Of a stretch of 64,000 bases of DNA, positions 24,301 through 33,300 are shown piece by piece; the stretch's first letter is position 1; every line of letters starts with the position of its first letter. The DNA is from Lewinellaceae bacterium (GTDB taxonomy: Bacteria > Bacteroidota > Bacteroidia > Chitinophagales > Saprospiraceae), in assembly GCA_020636215.1 (NCBI GenBank), contig JACJYG010000006.1, positions 930,001-994,000 of the forward strand, given 5' to 3'. Below the pieces are notes generated by a model. It saw nothing but the letters and a program-made list of their open reading frames with translations, had not been told where the DNA came from and did not search any database. Made by a program: the position numbers and the translations under genes.

Positions 24301-27300
24301 GAAACAGGAACGGTCGGAACGGTGACCGTCCATGCGATCGGTGGCGCCGATCATTTGCTGGTGCACAACAGCGCAGATTTTTCTACCGGCACACCCGTGG
24401 AAATTGCACTGGCCGACGACGGCAGCGGCAACCTTGTCGCAACTGTTAATTTTACCGATGGCCAGTATTTTACGTTTGGCAAGGAGATCGAAGCGCCGGG
24501 CTGTGTGGCGGCTAATCTTCAGCTTTGGATGAAAGCCAATGATGGCATTAGTCAAAGTGGCGGCGCTATCAGCGCCTGGGACGATGCCAGTGGTATGGGC
24601 AACAGCCCGACGGCCGCAGTCAATAGCCCTGGGTACGTTGAAAATGGTATCAACTTCAACCCCTCTGTTACCTTTGATGGCAGCAACCAACGTTTCGACT
24701 TCAACAACTTCACCAATGGCTTTTCAGCTGGGGAGATTTATTACCTTATCAGAAGCGATCGGCCGAAAACGCAAAACAATGGCCTGGCCGCCTGGGGTAA
24801 CAACCACTGGCAACATTACACCTGGGGCAACCAAAATATCTATGACGCCTTCGGTTCTACAACTCGTCAAAACTGGGTGCCCTCGGTAGATATCCAAAAA
24901 CCTAACATTTATAATGTAAGAGCGAAACCCGGACAATGGACAGCCTGGTTCAACGGCAGTCAGGATTTTAATCAAAATTCCAATAGCATACGCTTCGATC
25001 AACCGGCTACTAATCTGGGGTTTGGAAATCTTACCTACTACGATGGAGATATTCCTGAAGTCATCATCTATGATCGGGAATTGCTCCCGGCGGAAAAACA
25101 GAGAGTAAACTCCTACCTCGGCATTAAATACGGTATTACCCTCTCCCACGATTATCTTGCAGGAGATGGTTCCGTCATTTGGATGTCTGGAGGAAGTTTT
25201 GACAACAATATCGCCGGTATCGGCCGCGACAATTGCCAGGGCCTGGATCAAAGACAGTCCCAATCGGTCAACACCGGTAGCCTGGTCGCCATCTACAATG
25301 GTGACCAAACCGGAGGCTTGCCCGCCACCAATGCCGATAATACCACGGATTTCAGCGTCGATAAGAGCTTCCTCATCTGGGGCGACAATGGCGGCGCAGT
25401 AACCTACACGGCCTCTATCCCAAATTTTGATATCCTGGATCGCCAATGGAAAGTGCAGGAAACCGGCACGGTCGGTACCGTAACGGTACATACCGATGAG
25501 GCCAGCGCTACCTTCCTCATCGTCGATACCGATGGCGACGGCGATTTCAGCACCGGTTCCCCCACCAGCGTTGCGCTGGCCGGTGGCTCCGCTGCCTATG
25601 ATTTCAACAATAACGATCATTTCACCTTTGGAAAAGTCGCTTGTGTGGTCAGCTCCACCTATGCCTGCTCCAGCGGCGGCCCAATAAACCTGGCCAGCTT
25701 CGTGCTTTCCTATACGCCCGGCGGTACCTGGACGGACGTCAGCGGCAGCGGCGCCAACATTTCCGATCCCACCAATGTAGATCTGACCAGCCTGCCGAAT
25801 GGCGTGTATACCTTTAATTACCAGTTCAGCGGCTCTCCCGTTTGTTACGATGTGATCGTCAACCAGGTCACCACCATTCCCGCCCCAATGCTCGACGACA
25901 TTACTGTATGTGAAGGGGATGACGTGGCCATCAATGTACCTTTCTTCGACATTCCGCAGCAGGAGGTTTTCCATACTTCCTTCGACGGTAGCCTGTCCTA
26001 TATAGCCCAGGGACAATGCAGCGGCTCGGCTATCGGAACCTGTCCGACGAATAATGAATCGATCGTTACTGCCGAAGGGCTCACCCTGACGGGCGATTTC
26101 TCCACCCTGTTCCGGTCTTCGGACTACATCCGCCGCTATGCCGGTGAACTGCAGTTCAACGACGTCAACAGTGAATTTTGCGTAGAAACGGCCGTGCAGG
26201 CTATCGCCCCCGGAGATCAGGCAACGATTGCTGTAGATTTACGGCGTTCGTATGGCTATATGGAGCCCGACGATTACATCCGGGTGTACAGCATTATCAA
26301 CGGCGTGGAAAACCTGGAAGCTGAATACGCCGGACAGATCAGTTCGCGTACGATCTCCTTCCGGAAAACCGGCATTACGGGCAGCAGCGTGGCCATCAAG
26401 GTCTGTGTGAAGAACGGCAATGGCCAGACCGGCATTGGCGGATTTGACGGCCCGCTCGAGCAATACGCTATTCAGGATATGAAGATCATCATTACCCCTG
26501 CCTTGCCAACCTACACCTTCTACGACGGTGATCCCGGCCTGGGTGGTTTGGTGGTCGGCACTGGTTTGAGTTACGACCCGGGGACAACGCCGGCCAGCAG
26601 TCCCGAGACCATTTGGGTAACCTGTTCCGTCAACGGTTGTGAGAGCCAACCCGAACCCGTCGTGATCTCTGTTTCCCCCAATTCTGTGGAAATGATGGAT
26701 GGATCCATCGGTTACTTCTGTACCGGCGGTAACCCCTTCATCAGTCTGAACGGACTGGTGATCAATTACCAGTCCGGCGGCTCCTGGACGGACGATGACG
26801 CCACCGGCGTCAGCCTCGCCAATCCGGACGCTGTAGACTTCACCGGCGTGCCCGACGGCGCCTATCATTTCACCTATACCGTATCGGGCGCTGCGCCCTG
26901 CTTCGGCGAGTCGGCTACCGTGATCGTCTCCATCGGTGAAGCTGCCGACGATCCGATCATCCCGGATATTACAGTTTGTGAAGGCGCCTCAACGGCCATA
27001 ACCCTTCCGCTGCCTTTAGCAGGATTGGAAGAACTCTTCCACGCCGGTTTTGACGGTGCGACGGCCTACGTAGCGCATGGCGAATGCAGCGGGGCGGCTA
27101 TTGGAACCTGCCCGGTTAGCGATGCTTCCATTGTTACCTCCGAAGGCTTGACGCTCACCGGTGATTTCTCCACCCTGAAGCGTTCCACGGACTATATCCG
27201 CCGGATCGGCGGCGAATTGCGTTTCCACGATGTCAACAGCGAATTCTGCCTGCAAACGCCCACCCAGGCTCTCGCGCCGGGCGATCGGGCCACTATTTCC

Positions 27301-30300
27301 GTCGATCTCCGCCGCTCCGGTGGGTATATGGAAGCCGACGATTATATTCGGGTGTACAGCATCATCAACGGTGTGGAAACCCTGGAGGCGGAATACGCCG
27401 GCCAGATCAGCGCCCAATATCAGACTTTTGTCAAAACGGGTATCACCGGCAGTAGCGTGGCCCTGAAGGTTTGTGTCAAGAACGGCGACGGCATCTCCGG
27501 CATCGGAGGCGTAGACGGCCCCCTGGAGCATTACGCTGTAAGCGATATGCGGATTGTCAAAACGCCCGAACTGCCAACCTATACTTTCTACGATGCCGAT
27601 CCCGGCGCAGGCCCGGCGAATGTGCTGGCCACCGGCTTCAGCTATGACCCCGGAACCACCTCAGCGAACAGCCCCCAAACCATTTGGGTGAACTGTATGC
27701 AAAACGGCTGCGAAAGCAATGCCGTACCCGTAGTGGTAACGGTTTCACCGAACTCGCTACAAATGATGGACGGCTCCATCGTCCATTACTGCCCCGGCGG
27801 CCCCGGCGCCAACGCAGTGATCAACCTGGAGGATTTTGTCATCAATTATCAGGCCGGCGGCAGCTGGTCGGATGACGATGGCGCCGGCGTCAGCCTGGCT
27901 TCCCCCACCGCCGTAGACTTGACAGGGCTTGCGGATGGATCCTACCACTTTACTTACGCCATAGCCGGTACGCCGCCCTGCCTGGGCGAAGAAGTGACGA
28001 TCATCGTTGCCATCGGCGAACAGACGGAGGCGATACCTGTTTTGTCGGCTTCTACGGCGGCCAATACCTGCCCGGCCACGACCGTGGACCTCAGCGCACT
28101 CGTGACGAGCACAACGCCCACCGGCGCATCCCTTGTGTGGAGCACCGACAGCGATCCGAGCGACGGGCTGAGCAGTACGGAGGCTTCGCCGACGGCCGTT
28201 GCCGTTTCCGGTACTTACTATGCTTACTATGCTGTCAATGGATGTTATGGCCCGGCCGCTACCGGCACTACCGTTTCTATCGTTTCCTGTGATGCCGATG
28301 GAGACGGAATTAATGATATTGATGAAATAACGGCAGGCACCGATCCTATGAACCCGGATACAGACGGAGATGGAGAAAATGACGGCCTTGAAGTGGGTGT
28401 TGACCCGAACAACCCGCTCGATACCGATGGCGACGGCATCATTGACGCTCTGGAGTCCAGTCTGTCAGATGCGGATAATGATGGATTTGACGATGAAATC
28501 GATTTGGCCAACACCGATCCCTGTATTCCCAACGCCAACGCCGGCCCCTGTGATCAGGATTCTGACGGCCTGACCAATGATGAAGAAGCTACCGCCGGCA
28601 CCGATCCCCTGGATCCTGACAGCGACAATGACGGGCAACTGGACGGCATCGAAGTGGGCGGTGACCCAAATAACCCGCTCGACGGCGATAACGACGGCAT
28701 CATCGACGCCCTCGATTCCAGCATCGCCGATGCAGATGGCGATGGGGTTAACGACGAAGCCGACCCGGCCAACCTCGACCCCTGCGATCCCAACACCTTC
28801 GCCGGCGCCTGCGACCTGGACAGCGATGGCCTGACCAATGCGGAAGAATTGACCGCCGGCACCAGCCCCTCCAATGCTGACAGCGACGGCGACGGCGAAC
28901 AGGACGGCATTGAAGTGGGCGGTGACCCGAATAATCCGCTCGACGGCGACAATGACGGCATCATCGACGCCCTCGATTCCGCCACCAACGATGCGGATAA
29001 CGATGGGGTCAGCGACGAATTTGACCCGGCCAACAACGATCCTTGTATTCCCAGCGTCAACGCCGGCCCCTGTGATCAGGACGGCGACGGCCTGACCAAC
29101 GACAAGGAAAGCGGCCTGGGCACCGACCCGGCCAACCCGGATACCGACGGCGACGGCGAGAATGACGGAGATGAAATGGGCCCCGACCCGAACATGGCGC
29201 TTGACGGCGACAACGACGGCATCATCGACGCCCTCGAATCCAGCATCGCCGATGCCGATAACGACGGCCTGATGGATGAATTCGACCCGGCCAACTTCGA
29301 CCCCTGTGTCCCCAACGCCTCTGCCGGCGCCTGCGACCAGGATAACGACGGCTTGACCAACGATGAAGAACTCACCGCCGGCACCGATCCTTTGGATCCG
29401 GACAGCGACAATGACGGGCAACTGGACGGCATCGAAGTGGGCGGTGACCCCAATAACCCGCTCGACGGCGACAACGACGGCATTATCGACGCCCTCGATT
29501 CCAGCACTGCCGATACGGATAATGACGGCGTCAACGATGAGTCTGACCCTGCCAACACCGACCCCTGCGTGCCCAATGCCCTCTCCGCTGCGTGTGATAC
29601 GGACAACGACGGCCTGGCCAACAGTGTGGAAGTTTCCCTGGGCACTGATCCGTTCGATAACGATACGGACAACGATGGCGAGCTCGACGGGGCCGAAGTA
29701 GGCCCTGACCCGAACAACCCGCTCGACGGCGACAACGACGGCATCATTGACGCCTTGGAATCCAGCATTACCGATTCCGATAACGATGGCGTGCCCAATG
29801 AGTCTGATCCGGCCAATAACGATCCCTGTATTCCAAATGCCTCTGCGGGGCCTTGTGATCAGGATTCGGACGGCCTGACGAATGCTCAGGAATTGACGGC
29901 CGGTACAGACCCAACGGATCCTGATTCAGATGGCGACGGCGAAAACGATGGGCTGGAAGTTGGCGCTAACCCTGTCTTCCCATTCGATACCGACAACGAC
30001 GGCCTAATTGATGCATTGGAATCCAGCATCAACGATGCGGACAACGATGGCGTCGACGATGAAGCCGACCCGGCCAATAACGATCCTTGTATTCCTAACC
30101 TCAACGCCGGCCCCTGCGACCAGGATAATGATGGCCTGGATAATACGACAGAAGCCGGCCTGGGCACTGACCCAACGGATGCCGATACCGACAACGACGG
30201 CCTGACGGACGGTGAAGAGGTCAATACCTACAACACCGACCCGACCAATGCCGACACGGACGGCGGCGGCACCAATGACGGCCAGGAGGTCCTCGACGGC

Positions 30301-33300
30301 ACCGACCCTACTGCCGGTAACGGCAATGACGACGCAGCCGCCGACCCGGATAATGACGGCCTGACCAACGCTGAGGAAGCTTCTTTGGGCACCGACCCGA
30401 ACAATGCCGATACGGACAACGACGGCCTGACGGATGGCGAAGAGGTCAATACCTACAATACGGATCCACTTGATGCCGACACGGACAATGGCGGCACCAA
30501 CGACGGCCAGGAAGTCCTCGACGGCACCGACCCGGCAGGCGATCCAACTGATGACGCTGCCGCCGACCCGGATATGGATGGATTGACCAATGGCCAAGAA
30601 GCCTCCCTGGGTACTGACCCGAACGATGCCGATACCGACAATGACGGCCTGACGGACGGCGAAGAGGTCAATACCTACAATACCGACCCGACCAATGCCG
30701 ACACCGACGGCGGCGGCACTAACGACGGCCAGGAGGTCCTCGACGGCACCGACCCTACTGCCGGTAATGGCAATGACGACGCAGCCGCCGACCCGGATAA
30801 TGACGGCCTGACCAACGCTGAGGAAGCTTCTTTGGGCACCGACCCGAACAATGTCGATACGGACAACGACGGCCTGACGGATGGCGAAGAGGTCAATACC
30901 TACAATACGGATCCACTTGATGCCGACACGGACAATGGCGGCACCAACGACGGCCAGGAAGTCCTCGACGGCACCGACCCGGCAGGCGATCCAACAGATG
31001 ACGCAGCCGCCGACCCGGATATGGACGGATTGACCAACGGCGAAGAAGCTTCTTTGGGCACCGACCCGAACAATGCTGATACGGATAACGACGGCCTGAC
31101 GGACGGCGAAGAGGTGAATACCTACAACACTGACCCGACCAATGCCGACACCGACGGTGGCGGCACCAACGACGGCCAGGAGGTCCTCGACGGCACCGAC
31201 CCCACTGCCGGTAACGGCAATGACGATGCAGCTGCCGATGCGGATAATGACGGCCTGACGAATGCGCAGGAGGCCATCCTCGGCACCGATCCGACCGATC
31301 CCGATACGGATAATGACGGCCGCACTGACTTCCAGGAAGTTGGCCCCGACGGCCTGTTCACAGCCGGTATCGACACCAATCCGCTCGATTCTGATACCGA
31401 TAACGACGGTATCAGTGATGGCGATGAAGTGAACAGTACCGGCCCGCTTGCCCCTTTTACCGGTGCAACCAATCCGTTGAGTGCTGACAGCGATGGCGAT
31501 GGTATCAAAGACGGCGTAGAGGCCGGGGTTACGGCTCCATTACCGGGTGGCCTTTCGAATAACGGTACGCCCTTCACCGGAACTACCACGCCGTTTGTCG
31601 GCGATGCCGATCCTTCAACGGTCACTGACCCGACTAAGGATGATACCGATGGCGATGGACTGAATGATGGTGAAGAAGACGCCAATAAGAATGGTAAAGT
31701 GGATAACACCGGCATTAGCGGTACTGGAAACACCTCTTCAGGAGAAACAGACCCGAACCTGGCGGACACTGATGGCGACGGCCTAAATGATCAGGCCGAA
31801 ACTGTAACTTTCAATACCAATCCACTGGATACTGATACCGACGAGGATGGCATAACGGACGGCGAGGAAACCGATGGTGATTCCATCGATGATGGCGATC
31901 CACTCGATCCCTGTTCCCCCAACCCGAACATCCTGGCTTGCCCTACGGGTGATGTCGACGGCGACCTGGTCCTGAATGGTGTGGACTCTGCACCATCCGA
32001 TCCATGCGTACCAAATATGAACGCATTGGCTTGCCCAACCGGTGACTTCGACGGTGACGGCGTACCTAATAATGTAGAAAGTTCCGACGGCACGGACCCG
32101 GCCGACGGGCTGGATTATGCCGATACGGATGGGGACCTGGTGCCGGATTACGTAGAAGCCCAGGATGGCACGGACCCGAACGACGGGACGGACTACGCCG
32201 ACGCGGATGGGGACCTGGTGCCGGATTACGTAGAAACGACTTACCAGCCGAACAACGGGGAGCTGGCGACCGACGCGGGCGACCCGGCGGACTTCATCGA
32301 TACGGATAATGGAGGTGTACCGGATTACGTGGAAACGGTGCTGTACCCGGTTGAAGGCCTGACGGCCACCGACCCTGCCGACGCCGGCGACGACCAATCA
32401 GATGATGACGGTGACGGCGTACCGAACTACCAGGAACTGCTGGACGGCACGGACCCGCTTGATGGGCTGGATTATGCCGATACGGACGGGGACCTGGTGC
32501 CGGATTACGTAGAAGCCCAGGATGGCACGGACCCGAACGACGGGACGGACTACGCGGACGCGGATGGGGACCTGGTGCCGGATTATGTAGAAACGACTTA
32601 CCAGCCGAACAACGGGGAGCTGGCGACCGACGCGGGCGACCCGGCGGACTTCATCGATACGGATAACGGCGGTGTACCGGATTACGTGGAAACGGTGCTG
32701 TACCCGGTTGAAGGCCTGACGGCCACCGACCCTGCCGACGCCGGCGACGACCAGTCAGATGATGATGGCGACGGCGTACCGAACTACCAGGAACTGCTGG
32801 ACGGCACGGACCCGCTTGATGGGCTGGATTATGCCGATACGGACGGGGACCTGGTGCCGGATTACGTGGAAGCCCAGGACGGTACGGACCCGAACGACGG
32901 CACGGATTACGCCGACGCGGATGGGGACCTGGTGCCGGATTACGTAGAAACGACGTACCAGCCGAACAACGGGGAGCTGGCGACCGACGCAGCCGACCCG
33001 GCGGACTTCATCGATACGGATAACGGCGGTGTACCGGATTACGTGGAAACGGTGCTGTACCCGGTTGAAGGCCTGACGGCCACCGACCCTGCCGACGCCG
33101 GCGACGACCAGTCAGATGATGACGGCGACGGCGTACCGAACTACCAGGAACTGCTGGACGGCACGGACCCGCTTGATGGGCTGGATTATGCCGATACGGA
33201 TGGGGACCTGGTGCCGGATTACGTGGAAGCCCAGGACGGTACGGACCCGAACGACGGCACGGATTACGCCGACGCGGATGGGGACCTGGTGCCGGATTAC

